A stretch of DNA of 64,000 bases from Psychrobacter urativorans (lineage in GTDB: Bacteria > Pseudomonadota > Gammaproteobacteria > Pseudomonadales > Moraxellaceae): the NCBI RefSeq assembly GCF_001298525.1, contig NZ_CP012678.1, forward strand, positions 496,001-560,000, in the 5' to 3' direction. Of the stretch, positions 37,340 through 47,035 are shown piece after piece (position 1 is the first letter of the stretch; every line of letters begins with the position of its first letter). The position numbers and the translations under genes are program-made. The notes below the pieces were generated by a model. It made no database searches. It was not told the DNA's origin and was given only the letters and a program-made list of their open reading frames with translations.

Positions 37340-37380
37340 AAAAAACGGCTTGATTTATCATAAAAACAAGCCGTTATTCT
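37340..37380 (-). terminator. Terminator of the BCCT transporter gene
   Basis: On the minus strand, AACGGCTTG (plus 37367-37375) and CAAGCCGTT (plus 37344-37352) form a 9-base stem followed by a T-run that ends exactly at the dusB ATG. It lies about 105 bases after the BCCT stop. Confidence 0.82.
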
Positions 37381-37482
37381 AAGCGTTCATACAGTTATTG
37401 CAAGTGATTAACTTTGATTAAAAAAATATCGAAATGATTAACAGAGCAATAACGCAAGTATCAACAAAACCATCAATGATGA

Positions 37483-39579
37483 TTATTTATCAAATACACT
37501 GCCCTGCTCAAGGGTAATGTCATCATCATGCTGCTGCATACGCCATGGCAAAGTATTTGGCGAGACATTAACAAAATGCAGATACTTTTCAAATTGGTCG
37601 ATAATATCATTAATAATGGCTTCTGAATGATAGCCATACAAGTCGTACGTTTGACCACCACGACGCAGATACACTTCGGCACGATGATCATGCTGTTGCG
37701 GTAATTTATCAGCTCCTTTTTCAGTAGAATCGCCAGTACAGGCATCAGTAAAATCTTTAGTAGAGTTTTCAGTATAGTAATCTGGCGCATCATATTCAGA
37801 CAAGCGCACTTCATACCAAAATTCAATATCATCACCGCGTTGCAACTCAAGCACCACACGATTATTAATATCATCGTAATTCACATCAGTCGTCCAGCCG
37901 GTCTGCGAAAACTTGGCGGATACTTCTACCATTGATGGCATCACCACTTCTTTGATGTAACTTAACACTTTGTCACGCGTCGGCTGATTGGTTATATAGT
38001 CGATACGGTCGCGCCATGCCGATGGTTTGAGTAGATGCGGCGGTAGATGATTATCATTATTTAAACTCTGGTTACGATGCCCTTCAATACGTAGCGCCCG
38101 CCACATGCCAAACATCGAAATCAACATAATAATTGCAAACGGTAGCGCACTGATAATTGCCGCTGTTTGTAGTGCCGTCAGTCCACCCGCAAGCAATAAT
38201 ACCGCTGCCACTGCGCCTTCTGTTACCACCCAAAATGTGCGCTGCCACCACGGCGTATCACTGCGACCGCCAGCCGCTAGCGAATCAATCACCAACGACC
38301 CAGAATCTGACGAGGTCACAAAAAATGTGATAATCAGTAACACCGTTAATGACGATACGAACTCAGTAAAGGGTAGTTTTTCTAATAATTTAAACAACGC
38401 AATCGCTTGATTATTTTGCACATCGCCGATTAACGAGGTATAACCATCCACCATAATCATATGTAGCGCAGTATCGCCAAACACCGCAAACCAAAAAAAC
38501 GTGAAGAAGGTCGGTACTAACATCACACCCAACACAAACTCACGAATGGTACGTCCACGGCTAATTTTAGCAATAAATAAGCCGACAAAAGGCGCCCATG
38601 CAATCGTCCATGCAAAGATGAATAATGTCCAACTGCCAATCCAATCGCTGTTTTCATATGCCTGTAAGCTAAAGGTACGCTCAACAATATTACCCAAGTA
38701 ATTGCCTGTATTTTCCATAAAGGCATTCAAAATAAATATCGTCGGACCAACAATAAATACAAACAGCATCAGCGCTGTTGCTAAGCCCATATTTAAGATA
38801 GACAAGCGCTTTACGCCTTTGTCCATACCTGCGAGCACGGATACCAGTGCCGCTGCCGTTACAACGACAATAGCAATCACCTGAACCGTTGTACTAATCG
38901 GTATTAAATCGGGTAATAGATAATTTAAACCTGCGTTGATTTGCGTGACTGACAATCCTAAACTGGTCGCGATACCAAACATCGTCCCCACAATCGCAAA
39001 CACATCGACCGTGTGCCCGATAGGACCATAAATTTTATCGCCAATTAAAGGATATAACGTCGAGCGCATCGACAATGGCAACCCATGCCGAAATGAGAAA
39101 TAAGCGAGTGAAATACCAACGACCGCATAAATCGCCCAAATATGAAAACCCCAATGGAAATAAGCAATTTGCATCGCCTCTTTGGCGGCTTCAATCGTCT
39201 GCGGACTAGAGAGTGGCGGACTGGCAAAATGCATCACCGGTTCGGCTACCCCATAAAATAATAAGGCAATACCATAACCAGCAGAAAATAGCATCGCAAA
39301 CCATTCGATGAATTTATATTCCGCCTCGCCATGATCCGGACCGAGCTTAATATTGCCATAAGGCGAAAATGCCAAAACGATAATAAACATTAAAAACAGC
39401 GCCACTGCCAGCATATAAAACCAGCCAAACGTATTGGTCGTAAAATTTAGCACCGTACTGAACAGCTCGCCAGCCGCTGCCGGATTCATCGCCGTGCCAA
39501 TCACTAATAACAACATAATCACGGCAGCCGGTATAAATACTGGCAACAAAATAGTAGAATTAGGTAACTTATTTTTCAT
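37483..39579 (-). CDS. betT: BCCT-family choline/betaine transporter, BetT-like
   Basis: A sodium- or proton-coupled carrier for choline, glycine betaine or related osmolytes. The 698-residue protein has twelve membrane segments. Family marks include AEYKFIEWFAMLFSAGYGIALLFYGVAEPVMHF, FHWGFHIWAIYAVVGISLAYF and the signature WTIAWAPFVGLFIAKISRGRTIREF. After about residue 500 comes a long hydrophilic C-terminal domain (DRIDYITNQPTRDKVLSYIKEVVMPSM, LELQRGDDIEFWYEVRLSEY, ...GQTYDLYGYHSEAIINDIIDQFE), the BetT-type extension implicated in osmotic activation. Betaine-synthesis genes betAB are not adjacent. The upstream leader carries a hairpin (39586-39643). Confidence 0.93.
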   Translation of the reverse strand: MKNKLPNSTILLPVFIPAAVIMLLLVIGTAMNPAAAGELFSTVLNFTTNTFGWFYMLAVALFLMFIIVLAFSPYGNIKLGPDHGEAEYKFIEWFAMLFSAGYGIALLFYGVAEPVMHFASPPLSSPQTIEAAKEAMQIAYFHWGFHIWAIYAVVGISLAYFSFRHGLPLSMRSTLYPLIGDKIYGPIGHTVDVFAIVGTMFGIATSLGLSVTQINAGLNYLLPDLIPISTTVQVIAIVVVTAAALVSVLAGMDKGVKRLSILNMGLATALMLFVFIVGPTIFILNAFMENTGNYLGNIVERTFSLQAYENSDWIGSWTLFIFAWTIAWAPFVGLFIAKISRGRTIREFVLGVMLVPTFFTFFWFAVFGDTALHMIMVDGYTSLIGDVQNNQAIALFKLLEKLPFTEFVSSLTVLLIITFFVTSSDSGSLVIDSLAAGGRSDTPWWQRTFWVVTEGAVAAVLLLAGGLTALQTAAIISALPFAIIMLISMFGMWRALRIEGHRNQSLNNDNHLPPHLLKPSAWRDRIDYITNQPTRDKVLSYIKEVVMPSMVEVSAKFSQTGWTTDVNYDDINNRVVLELQRGDDIEFWYEVRLSEYDAPDYYTENSTKDFTDACTGDSTEKGADKLPQQHDHRAEVYLRRGGQTYDLYGYHSEAIINDIIDQFEKYLHFVNVSPNTLPWRMQQHDDDITLEQGSVFDK

Positions 39580-39585
39580 AAATAC

Positions 39586-39643
39586 GGTCTCTTAACAGTC
39601 TCAAAAAGGCGGTTGTCCTTAAAGCGATCCCTGATAAGAGACC
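39586..39643 (-). promoter_or_regulatory. Leader hairpin overlapping the ribosome-site region of the BCCT gene
   Basis: GGTCTCTTA (39586-39594) and TAAGAGACC (39635-39643) are perfect 9-base arms separated by 40 bases. The arm nearest the gene (AAGAGACC on the message) ends 7 bases upstream of the ATG, where a ribosome site would lie, so pairing could block translation. Confidence 0.5.
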
Positions 39644-39842
39644 TCCTCAAAAAAGTTGGCATGTCTTTTGACAGCCAAAGCAATTAATCCCCGTAATAGC
39701 GGAAACCAAAGAACAAAACAAACAACGAACGCTGTTTGTCTAAATAAAGGTTGTTTTTATCACAACGACGCCAGAAACCCCAGAAACACGACTATCTCGT
39801 AACATTATTTTAAATTTTATTACATGACTATTACCAAACAAC

Positions 39843-39870
39843 AAAAAAGGCAACTTGTCAGCTGCCTTTT
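39843..39870 (-). terminator. Terminator of hinT
   Basis: AAAAGGCA (39845-39852) and TGCCTTTT (39863-39870) form the stem; the minus strand continues with T residues. It lies 133 bases after the hinT stop. Confidence 0.65.
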
Positions 39871-40002
39871 ATAAAGATGAAAAAATTAGACTGTTTTGCT
39901 AAAGTCTGTAAAAACTTCCTAAAAACTCTCTAAAGAATCATTAAAAATCCGTTCATTGACTTAGAATGACACCACCAGTACGTTAGGCATTAATAATAGC
40001 TG

Positions 40003-40449
40003 TTAGGCGTTAATAACAGTAGCCAGTTGTTTAGCCGTCTCTGCTAACTTTTCATGATCCACCTCAGTCGCTGCATGACGACCAAGCTCATGAACACTGG
40101 CAGGAATCAGATGTAAATGGTAGTGAAATACAGTTTGACCTGACTGCGCCCCATTAAATTGCATCTGAATAATACCTTCACGCGCAAATACTTGGCGCTG
40201 CGCTTGCATCACTTTTTTAGCCGTCATCAGTACCGCTGCGGCATATTCTGGCTCTAAATCAGCTAAATCGACCGCTTTTTGCTTAGGGATAATGAGTACA
40301 TGACCTTCTGCTTGCGGCATAATATCCATAAAAGCGAGGGTTTTATCATCTTCATAAACTTTGTGATACGGAATATCACCGTTTAGCATTTTGGCAAAGA
40401 TGTTATTATCATCATAGATGGTGTGCTGAATACCAGTTGCTTGCGTCAT
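40003..40449 (-). CDS. hinT: HIT-family purine nucleoside phosphoramidase
   Basis: HinT hydrolyses AMP-lysine-type and other phosphoramidates. The 148-residue protein carries IFAKMLNGDIPYHKVYEDDKTLAFMDIMPQAEGHVLIIPK and the histidine triad in QTVFHYHLHLIPA. About ten residues precede the usual start. Length is slightly above the family (110-140). It is divergent from the unknown gene at 40654. Confidence 0.93.
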   Translation of the reverse strand: MTQATGIQHTIYDDNNIFAKMLNGDIPYHKVYEDDKTLAFMDIMPQAEGHVLIIPKQKAVDLADLEPEYAAAVLMTAKKVMQAQRQVFAREGIIQMQFNGAQSGQTVFHYHLHLIPASVHELGRHAATEVDHEKLAETAKQLATVINA

Positions 40450-40595
40450 AATTTTTCCTTTTATATTACGGGTGAGTGATATTGATTTTTATCTCTACAA
40501 TATAGTGAATGAAATAGCGCTATAGCACAAGCGACGGTTACTCTAGTCATTTACGTATCATGCAGTAAGATTAATCAACCAAATACGGTAATTTA

Positions 40596-40626
40596 TTGGC
40601 GAATAGGGTCGATTAAATGGTATATT
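40596..40626 (+). promoter_or_regulatory. Candidate promoter of the unknown gene at 40654
   Basis: TTGGCG (40596-40601) and an extended -10 TGGTATATT (40618-40626) with 19-base spacing lie just upstream of the ATG, leaving a leader of about 20 bases. Confidence 0.4.
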
Positions 40627-40653
40627 AAAGCCCTGCTTTTTTAGCTTACGTTT

Positions 40654-41409
40654 ATGGATTTGACCGCCTTGCTTACTCAAATATCTGATAACAACAACCC
40701 CGACCATTCGCTATCTGCTCCTTCATTAAGTCAAGAGGCGCAAGAATCTACTCTCGATAATAGCCATCATCAACCTATCGCTTCAAATGCGATTATTTTG
40801 GCACAAGCGTTGACAGATACCACTATCAGTTGGCGTATCCATAATTGTAAAATCAGTGAAAAGATTGTGACGCAAGACATGGCGTTGCCGTTTTTATATC
40901 ATTATGATAGTTTAGATGACAGTGTTAAACAGGCACATCCGCTCACACCAGACCTACTGGCACAATTTAACACGCCGATGACTTCTACCGATGCCGCAAA
41001 AATTATCGGTATCACCAGTGACTTATTACTATCACCTTGGCATGTAAAAATTATCGGCTCATTAGTCGTCTTTAGCGAAGCGCTACAATTAGCGGTACGC
41101 CTGCATTGGACAAATACTGGCAAACGCACGCAGCAGATTTATACTAAAAGCGCAGAAGACGCGGTAACAGCTGCCTGCAAAGAGTGGCAGTTTTTTGGGC
41201 GTATTGATGTGCTATTTAAAAATAATACGCAGACGCTCATTAGTATTGATGAGCTCGCAGAAAGCGATGAGCCGATACTGACGATTGACCCTAGCGTTGA
41301 TTATCAACAGCTGCCAGCCACTCATGCGTTGATTGTTATTGCAACATTAGAGGCGGATAAAGCTCAATTGCCATGGTTTGATACTGCCATCTTAGAACGC
41401 CTTGAGTAG
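40654..41409 (+). CDS. Protein of unknown function, probably cytoplasmic
   Basis: A 251-residue soluble protein with no signal peptide and no membrane segment. The first 50 residues are low complexity and Ser/Asn/Gln-rich. The rest looks folded: WRIHNCKISEKIVTQDMALPFLYHYDSLD, SPWHVKIIGSLVVFSEALQLAVRLHWTNTG and a final LEADKAQLPWFDTAILERLE. I do not recognise a family. Codon use looks like its neighbours. It lies between hinT (divergent) and ilvD (227 bases downstream, same strand); neither suggests a role. There is no good ribosome site before the ATG. Confidence 0.7.
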   Translation: MDLTALLTQISDNNNPDHSLSAPSLSQEAQESTLDNSHHQPIASNAIILAQALTDTTISWRIHNCKISEKIVTQDMALPFLYHYDSLDDSVKQAHPLTPDLLAQFNTPMTSTDAAKIIGITSDLLLSPWHVKIIGSLVVFSEALQLAVRLHWTNTGKRTQQIYTKSAEDAVTAACKEWQFFGRIDVLFKNNTQTLISIDELAESDEPILTIDPSVDYQQLPATHALIVIATLEADKAQLPWFDTAILERLE

Positions 41410-41636
41410 TTTTCTAACTATCATATTGTTATCATTTTCAGCGCATTATGGTGAGTGATTCATATCTAATGGTATGGTAGCTACTTAGTATTATTCACTG
41501 GTAGTTAGCCAGCATAAAAAGCACACTATTACTCATAAAAACACATTATTGCGGCTTATTATCGCTGCTCATTATTAAAACCATATTGAGATAGTGAACC
41601 CGTTCATATATCTCGCTTCATTGTAAGGAATATCAC

Positions 41637-43547
41637 ATGGATTATAATTCAAAAACCTCTACCGGCGGTCGTAATATGGCTGGTGCGCGTGCATTATGGC
41701 GCGCGACTGGCATGACTGATGGCGATTTTGGCAAGCCTATTATTGCTATTGCCAACTCATTTACCCAGTTTGTACCGGGTCATGTGCATTTAAAAGACTT
41801 GGGACAATTGGTCGCACGTGAGATTGAAAAAGCGGGTGGCGTGGCAAAAGAGTTCAATACTATTGCGGTCGACGATGGTATTGCTATGGGTCACAGCGGT
41901 ATGCTGTATTCTTTACCGAGCCGTGATTTGATTGCCGACTCTGTGGAATACATGGTTAATGCTCACTGCGCTGACGCTCTAGTATGTATTTCTAACTGCG
42001 ATAAAATCACTCCGGGTATGTTGATGGCAGCCATGCGCCTTAATATTCCAGTGGTCTTTATTTCAGGTGGTCCAATGGAAGCGGGCAAAATTATCGCCAG
42101 TACCGTGGCACACAGTCATAATAATGACGGTGGCAGTGATGCACAAGGTATTGATAGTAAAGGTAATCCTATTCGCAAGCTTGATTTAGTCGATGCGATG
42201 ATGGACGCGGCTGATGATAGCATTAGTGATGAAGATATTGCCGCGATTGAAGCCTCAGCGTGCCCGACTTGTGGTTCGTGCTCTGGTATGTTCACTGCCA
42301 ACTCGATGAACTGCTTGACCGAAGCTTTAGGATTGGCATTACCGGGTAATGGCTCGCTATTGGCAACGCATTCGCTACGTCGCGAGCTGTTCTTAGAAGC
42401 GGGTCGTACGATTGTATCCCTCGCTAAACGTCGCTATGAGCAAGATGATGATTCAGTACTACCACGCTCTATCGCCACTAAAGCGGCGTTTGAAAATGCC
42501 ATGACTTTAGATATCGCGATGGGCGGCTCGACCAATACTATTTTGCATTTGCTTGCTGCTGCTAATGAAGCCGAAGTCGACTTTAAGATGCACGATATTG
42601 ACCGTCTAAGTCGCGGTGTGCCTTGCCTTGCTAAAGTTGCCCCTGCTTCGCAAAAATATCATATGGAAGATGTGCATCGTGCTGGCGGTGTCTTTGCGCT
42701 ATTAGCCGAACTTGACCGCGCTGGTTTACTGCACACCGATTTGCCAACCATTCATAGTGCGACGATGAAAGAAGCGATTGATAAATGGGATATTATGAAT
42801 CCTGACAATCTTGAGGCGCGGGCACGCTATATCGCAGCACCAGGCGGTATTCGTACCACTGAAGCTTTCTCACAATCAAAAGAATGGTCAAATCTTGATG
42901 TGAACCGTGAGTCCGGCTGTATCCGTAGTGCGCAGCATGCGTATTCAACCGATGGTGGTCTCGCGGTACTGTATGGTAATATCGCGGAGCGTGGCTGCGT
43001 AGTCAAGACAGCGGGCGTTGATGATAGCATTTTAGTATTCACTGGACGCGCGCGTATTTTTGAATCACAAGACGATGCCGTTGCGGCTGTGCTTGATGAT
43101 AATATCGTCGCTGGTGACGTGGTTATCATTCGCTATGAAGGTCCAAAAGGTGGACCGGGTATGCAAGAAATGCTTTATCCAACAACTTACTTAAAATCAA
43201 AAGGTTTGGGTAAAGAATGTGCGCTACTCACTGATGGTCGTTTTTCTGGCGGCACGTCTGGCCTATCGATTGGTCATGCCAGCCCAGAAGCTGCTGAAGG
43301 TGGTGCCATTGCTTTAGTACAAGAGGGCGATACCATTCATATCGATATCCCAAATCGTACCATTAACCTGATTGTGGGCGATGCTGAATTAGCAGCGCGC
43401 CGAGAAGATATGGAAAGTCGTGGTAGCAAAGCATGGAAACCAGTCAGTCGTGAGCGTCATGTCTCACCTGCCCTACGTGCTTATGCCGCAATGACCACCA
43501 GTGCCGATACTGGCGCAGTACGTGATGTGAGCCAAGTAGAACGTTAA
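41637..43547 (+). CDS. ilvD: Dihydroxy-acid dehydratase
   Basis: IlvD dehydrates 2,3-dihydroxy acids in isoleucine, valine and pantothenate synthesis, using an Fe-S cluster. The 636-residue protein (E. coli 616) starts [24 protein letters not shown] and shows cluster Cys motifs [12 protein letters not shown] and [18 protein letters not shown], then [32 protein letters not shown] and [34 protein letters not shown] box precedes the ATG. A strong terminator follows, so it is monocistronic here, separate from other ilv genes. Confidence 0.98.
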   Translation: MDYNSKTSTGGRNMAGARALWRATGMTDGDFGKPIIAIANSFTQFVPGHVHLKDLGQLVAREIEKAGGVAKEFNTIAVDDGIAMGHSGMLYSLPSRDLIADSVEYMVNAHCADALVCISNCDKITPGMLMAAMRLNIPVVFISGGPMEAGKIIASTVAHSHNNDGGSDAQGIDSKGNPIRKLDLVDAMMDAADDSISDEDIAAIEASACPTCGSCSGMFTANSMNCLTEALGLALPGNGSLLATHSLRRELFLEAGRTIVSLAKRRYEQDDDSVLPRSIATKAAFENAMTLDIAMGGSTNTILHLLAAANEAEVDFKMHDIDRLSRGVPCLAKVAPASQKYHMEDVHRAGGVFALLAELDRAGLLHTDLPTIHSATMKEAIDKWDIMNPDNLEARARYIAAPGGIRTTEAFSQSKEWSNLDVNRESGCIRSAQHAYSTDGGLAVLYGNIAERGCVVKTAGVDDSILVFTGRARIFESQDDAVAAVLDDNIVAGDVVIIRYEGPKGGPGMQEMLYPTTYLKSKGLGKECALLTDGRFSGGTSGLSIGHASPEAAEGGAIALVQEGDTIHIDIPNRTINLIVGDAELAARREDMESRGSKAWKPVSRERHVSPALRAYAAMTTSADTGAVRDVSQVER

Positions 43548-43605
43548 TCTTGTGATCATTGATAACGACAGTTTTTAATAACTATAAACCTTAAATAAAA
43601 GAACA

Positions 43606-43630
43606 AGCCTGCCTATGCAGGCTTTTTTTT
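43606..43630 (+). terminator. Terminator of ilvD
   Basis: AGCCTGC (43606-43612) and GCAGGCT (43617-43623) form a GC-rich 7-base stem with a four-base loop and an eight-T run. Confidence 0.9.
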
Positions 43631-43792
43631 CACCAAAAAACAACGTAGTCACCGCGCTGATAACGTTTATTTGCGGAAATTACCTACTTTTACCGTCATG
43701 ATAAACAGCTTAGTAAGCCATTAAAAATGGTCATCGATGATTCTTAATGCTTATTTTCTATTAAAACCAACCTACCAGTGTGTGCAAACGCC

Positions 43793-45055
43793 ATGTTTGA
43801 AAACTATAACCTATTCTTACTGATTTGCGGTTTCGCGTTCTTATTTGGGGCGCTGTTTCCGATTATGTTTAAACGCTTGCCTATCTCCTTGCCCATGCTA
43901 CAAGTGAGCTTTGGGATGATAATGGGCTATTATTGGACGACGTTATCATTTTTAGACCCTCTCAATAACGGTTTTATTATTGAAAAGCTGACAGAAATTG
44001 TGGTGTTGGTGTCTCTCGTTGGCGCGGGGATTAAGATTGACACGCCACTGACTTGGCAATTATGGCGTCCTACCGTGCGCTTGCTATTAATCACGATGCC
44101 AATTGGGATTTTTACCATGGCATTTCTAGGTTATTACGCATTTGGATTAAGTATGGGCGCAGCTATTTTACTCGGTGCGGTGCTTGCGCCTACTGATCCT
44201 GTGCTGGCAGCGAGTATTCAAGTTGGACCACCGAATACGGGCAGCGAAGATGCCACCCGCTTTACCTTAACTTCAGAAGCCGGACTGAATGATGGCTTAG
44301 CATTTCCCTTTGTTTATTTGGCAATAAAAATAGCTGAGGCGTATAGCGAGGGACAACGCTTTAATGGAGAAATGCTTTGGTCATGGTTTACGCATGATGT
44401 GCTATGGAAAATCAGTGCGGGCTTAGTCGTGGGTATCCTAGTCGGTAAAGTGTTAGCCAAGCTGATATTTTCAAGACATACGCAAGGCACTGCGATTTCT
44501 CAAGGCTACGTTGTTATTGCCTTAACGTTACTGGCTTATGGTATCGCGGAATACGTGCATAGTTATGGCTTTATTGCCGTTTTTGTTGCGGCAGTTGCGT
44601 TTCGGCGTTCCGAGTGTGAGCACAGTTATCATCATAAATTACATGACTTCGCTGAGCAGTCAGAAGGGCTACTGATGTCAATCGTATTATTGGCTTTTGG
44701 TATGTTTATCGGTCAAGGTTTACAATCAGGGGTCGAGCTGACATGGCGTGTTTATATTGTCAGCTTCACGTTCTTATTACTGATACGTCCGATTGGCGGC
44801 ATGATTGCACTATCGGGACTCAAGATGCATCGTACTGAAAAATATGCTATCTCTACACTAGGTATTCGCGGACTTGGGACGTTATATTATTTATCCTATG
44901 CGCTTAATCAGGGCTTTTTTGCTAAAGAAGATCAAGTCAAATTATGGGTGGTATGCTCAATTGTCATTTTAGTATCGATATTTATGCACGGCTTAAGTGC
45001 CCCAAGATTGCTACAAATGACGACAAACAAGCCTTCTAAACAACTACCTAATTAA
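43793..45055 (+). CDS. Cation:proton antiporter, NhaP/CPA1-like
   Basis: A membrane antiporter exchanging Na+ or K+ for H+. About 420 residues with twelve to thirteen hydrophobic segments. CPA1 features include LLGAVLAPTDPVLAASIQVGPP (the DP pair) and LTSEAGLNDGLAFPFVYLAI (the ND ion-binding motif), then GYVVIALTLLAYGIAEYVHSYGFIAVFVAAVAFRR. No C-terminal regulatory domain. The frame is open from a GTG at 43778; ATG 43793 begins the conserved region. No clear ribosome site. Confidence 0.9.
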   Translation: MFENYNLFLLICGFAFLFGALFPIMFKRLPISLPMLQVSFGMIMGYYWTTLSFLDPLNNGFIIEKLTEIVVLVSLVGAGIKIDTPLTWQLWRPTVRLLLITMPIGIFTMAFLGYYAFGLSMGAAILLGAVLAPTDPVLAASIQVGPPNTGSEDATRFTLTSEAGLNDGLAFPFVYLAIKIAEAYSEGQRFNGEMLWSWFTHDVLWKISAGLVVGILVGKVLAKLIFSRHTQGTAISQGYVVIALTLLAYGIAEYVHSYGFIAVFVAAVAFRRSECEHSYHHKLHDFAEQSEGLLMSIVLLAFGMFIGQGLQSGVELTWRVYIVSFTFLLLIRPIGGMIALSGLKMHRTEKYAISTLGIRGLGTLYYLSYALNQGFFAKEDQVKLWVVCSIVILVSIFMHGLSAPRLLQMTTNKPSKQLPN

Positions 45056-45121
45056 GCCTAGCTAACCGTTTAACTACCAATCTTGACCATTGTAATGTGC
45101 AATAAATAATAGTCACGACGT

Positions 45122-45195
45122 AAAAAACCTACCGTTAATATTTATATTGCCATATATCTTTGGCTTGATATAAAAAATTAACAGTAGGTTTTTTT
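45122..45195. terminator. Long bidirectional terminator between the antiporter gene and nlpD
   Basis: An 18-base arm starting at 45122 pairs with a matching arm ending at 45194, with one mismatch; the outer part is AAAAAACCTAC / GTAGGTTTTTT. The loop is about 37 bases. A T-run exists in both directions. Confidence 0.7.
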
Positions 45196-45223
45196 AGTTG
45201 CAGCTAATACATTAAGCCGCCAA

Positions 45224-46006
45224 TTAACGCCCTAACACTGCACGCGGGTCAATAGGATTGCCATTCAGGCGTACTTGAAACTCAAGTCCCACTTGACTGG
45301 TCTGTCCACTACTACCCATGCTAGCAATACGCTGACCTCGTTGCACGGAATCGCCTTCATTAACCATCAGCTGACTATTATGCGCATAAGCCGTGATGTA
45401 ATTATCACTATGGCGAATCATAATAAGATTGCCATATTCTTCTAGCCCACTACCAGAATAAAGCACCGTTCCAGCTTGACTGGCAAGTACCGGATCGCCT
45501 TCTTTACCTGCAAACCACATACCCATATTTCCCGCCGCTTCATCAAAGTTACGGACGATTTGATTGCGACTTGGGAACTCGTAGCCTGCCATTGCATTAG
45601 CGGTCACTTCATAAGCAGGGTTTGAGGGTGCATTATTATAGATAGGAGTCGATGGGGTATTATTCGTTCCACTATTAGATACGCTAATGTTGTTATTATT
45701 GTTAGTCGGCTGATTTTTGCCACCGTCCCATAACTTGAGCATTTGACCACTATAAATGGTGTATTGACCATCAAGCCCATTAAGCGCACCAATTTGGCGA
45801 TAATCTAAGCGATAACGTGAAGCGATTTGGCTGACAGTATCACCGCGCGTTACTACATGGTAATTCGGCACACCTTGAGCATTAGTAATAATTTTAGGAT
45901 TTGACGACGGTGGCTGATAAGAGGGCTTAGTGGCACAGCCGGTCAGCGCCATCGCACCAACTAATGCTACGGTCGCAAACTGCGACTTAAAAGTGAGCTT
46001 TTTCAT
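45224..46006 (-). CDS. nlpD: NlpD-like LysM/LytM lipoprotein, activator-type with degenerate metal site
   Basis: NlpD activates a peptidoglycan amidase during cell separation. The 260-residue protein starts with a signal peptide ending in LTGC (lipidated Cys at about 25), a LysM repeat (YHVVTRGDTVSQIASRYRLDYRQIGALNGLDGQYTIYSGQMLKL), an Asn/Pro-rich linker and a C-terminal LytM fold. Zinc ligands of active M23 enzymes are missing: the HxxxD position reads NMGMW and the HxH position reads GLE, so it should be non-catalytic, as in E. coli NlpD. ATG 46006 has an AGGAAAT box. surE is 102 bases upstream. rpoS, which often follows nlpD, is absent. Confidence 0.93.
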   Translation of the reverse strand: MKKLTFKSQFATVALVGAMALTGCATKPSYQPPSSNPKIITNAQGVPNYHVVTRGDTVSQIASRYRLDYRQIGALNGLDGQYTIYSGQMLKLWDGGKNQPTNNNNNISVSNSGTNNTPSTPIYNNAPSNPAYEVTANAMAGYEFPSRNQIVRNFDEAAGNMGMWFAGKEGDPVLASQAGTVLYSGSGLEEYGNLIMIRHSDNYITAYAHNSQLMVNEGDSVQRGQRIASMGSSGQTSQVGLEFQVRLNGNPIDPRAVLGR

Positions 46007-46107
46007 ACAATATTTCCTATACTTTATGTTATTCATGAGCATGCTATGAGCTTGATACACCACCTAAGTCAAAGACGCAGTGTGCCAGTTATGATATAAG
46101 TTCCCAC

Positions 46108-46959
46108 TTATAATACCAACGCGGATAACCGATTAAGCGTGGTGGTCGGGGTATGATGTAATCTAACGGGTGATAGACTAATATAACCTGCCGCTACCGC
46201 CTGAATATCCGTATCATTAGACAAGCATTGGTTATCATTTATCACCTGAGCAGCAACTGTTGGCTGAGCAATGGCAGTATTAGGGTTTGATACCGAAGCA
46301 TTCTCGCATTTCCGCAAGCTTAACCAATAGGCATCGCGTCCACGCGGATCAACCACATGATGGACGGGTCGCGCCAGCTGACTGTGACCCAAACGTGTAA
46401 TCTTGCGCCCTTTAATATCTGCGGCACTATTTACATGAGGGATATTAACGTTTAACACATGATAGGGCAAATGCTTAATTTCTTCTAATAAGGGCGTTTC
46501 GGTTAATAGTTTAACAATTTCCGCCGCTGCCATTTGATAATGGCTGGTTTTATCCTGCCCATTACCTTTAATAGCGCTGCCGACTAATGAGGTCGCAATC
46601 GCTGGTATTCCAAATAATTGTGCAGTTAATGCTGCGCCAAAAGTACCTGAAAACAATACATCTTGCCCTAAATTTGCGCCCGAGTTGATACCTGTAATCA
46701 CACAATCAAAACTAACATCACAATATAACTGATGTAAGGCTAAATAAACACAATCAGCGGGCGAGCCATTCACCGCTATAAACCCAGAGGCTAACTCATG
46801 AGTATATAATGGTTGAGAGATATTAAGGGCACTGGCGCAGCCGCTTTGTTCGGTATCAGGCGCGACAACCATCACCTCTCCAACTGTAGACAGCGCGTGA
46901 TACAGCGCCAACAATCCGGGGGCATGGATGCCATCATCATTACTAATTAGAAATTTCAT
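46108..46959 (-). CDS. surE: 5'/3'-nucleotidase SurE
   Basis: SurE is a metal-dependent nucleoside monophosphatase. The 283-residue protein begins MKFLISNDDGIHAPGL with the metal-binding Asp pair, then VVAPDTEQSGCASALN with the catalytic Ser region, VNGSPADCVYLAL and VITGINSGANLGQDVLFSGTFGAA. It is longer than E. coli SurE (253) by an insertion/extension near the C terminus (ISNPNTAIAQPTVAAQ-like segment at about 230-250). It precedes nlpD, the conserved surE-(pcm)-nlpD order, with pcm missing. Confidence 0.95.
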   Translation of the reverse strand: MKFLISNDDGIHAPGLLALYHALSTVGEVMVVAPDTEQSGCASALNISQPLYTHELASGFIAVNGSPADCVYLALHQLYCDVSFDCVITGINSGANLGQDVLFSGTFGAALTAQLFGIPAIATSLVGSAIKGNGQDKTSHYQMAAAEIVKLLTETPLLEEIKHLPYHVLNVNIPHVNSAADIKGRKITRLGHSQLARPVHHVVDPRGRDAYWLSLRKCENASVSNPNTAIAQPTVAAQVINDNQCLSNDTDIQAVAAGYISLSPVRLHHTPTTTLNRLSALVL

Positions 46960-47035
46960 ATCAGCTCAGTATAATCCCATTTGACCGTCTGTATGCTTAT
47001 CTGCTTTGTTATTCTAAAATTGCTATAATGAGCCA

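Larger units (their letters stand above)
39580..40002. other. Intergenic region upstream of the BCCT gene and downstream of hinT
   Basis: 423 bases containing the BCCT leader hairpin (39586-39643), its promoter region and the hinT terminator (39843-39870). No gene seen. Confidence 0.6.

Noticed and set aside
37473-37874. 133-residue minus-strand frame overlapping the BCCT gene end
   Set aside because: Same strand, different frame; the BCCT frame is clearly conserved, and this product is a compositionally biased shadow.
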